A stretch of DNA of 5,296 nucleotides, taken from contig PGYF01000073.1 of the NCBI GenBank assembly GCA_002839535.1, positions 2,624-7,919 of the forward strand, read 5' to 3'. The notes under the pieces were generated by a model. The model made no database searches. It was not told the origin of the DNA and worked only from the letters and a program-made list of their open reading frames with translations. This DNA is from Nitrospira bacterium HGW-Nitrospira-1. GTDB lineage: Bacteria; Nitrospirota; Thermodesulfovibrionia; Thermodesulfovibrionales; UBA6898. The position numbers and the translations under genes are program-made. Shown here piece by piece: positions 5,280-5,296 of the stretch (position 1 is its first letter; every line of letters starts with the position of its first letter).

Positions 5280-5296
5280 ACAATATATAAATCTGG

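Overview
The window looks like bacterial chromosome of moderate GC content. Its three coding genes form one minus-strand gene set, bordered by tRNA genes and by short dispersed palindromic repeats. The organism cannot be named from the sequence alone. The CX4CX8C-containing PAS hybrid kinase, the thiosulfate/sulfur transporter with a small TusA protein, and abundant GTCATTGC-type repeats would fit an anaerobic sulfur-metabolising lineage such as Desulfobacterota or Nitrospirota. That placement is an inference.

Layout from left to right. Positions 1-126 hold a hairpin, the first copy of a 40-bp perfect direct repeat and REP-like palindromes. A tRNA-Ser(GGA) gene lies on the minus strand (127-216). 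A cytosolic hybrid sensor histidine kinase of 859 residues follows (335-2914, minus): coiled coil, three PAS domains, HisKA, HATPase and receiver. Next come a 79-residue TusA-family sulfur carrier (2958-3197, minus) and a 382-residue YeeE/YedE sulfur transporter (3194-4342, minus). Beyond the transporter start lie a candidate promoter, a 163-bp MITE-like element with perfect 16-bp inverted ends (4455-4617), tRNA-Gln(CTG) (4674-4747) and tRNA-Glu(CTC) (4843-4918) on the plus strand, and a non-coding or degenerate stretch. The window closes with a terminator-like hairpin, the second copy of the 40-bp repeat and another REP-like element.

Read in the direction of transcription, the gene order is transporter, TusA-like carrier, hybrid kinase. 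Transporter and carrier overlap by 4 bp, and the kinase follows 43 bp after the carrier. The likely logic is that YeeE/YedE brings thiosulfate or a related sulfur compound into the cell, the TusA-like protein accepts or hands on the sulfur through its single cysteine, and the kinase senses a linked cue. Cysteine clusters in its first two PAS domains make a redox, metal or reactive-sulfur signal conceivable, but this is not shown. No DNA-binding partner for the kinase is present in the window. The transporter/carrier pair is a known arrangement; the attached cysteine-bearing hybrid kinase is the less ordinary part.
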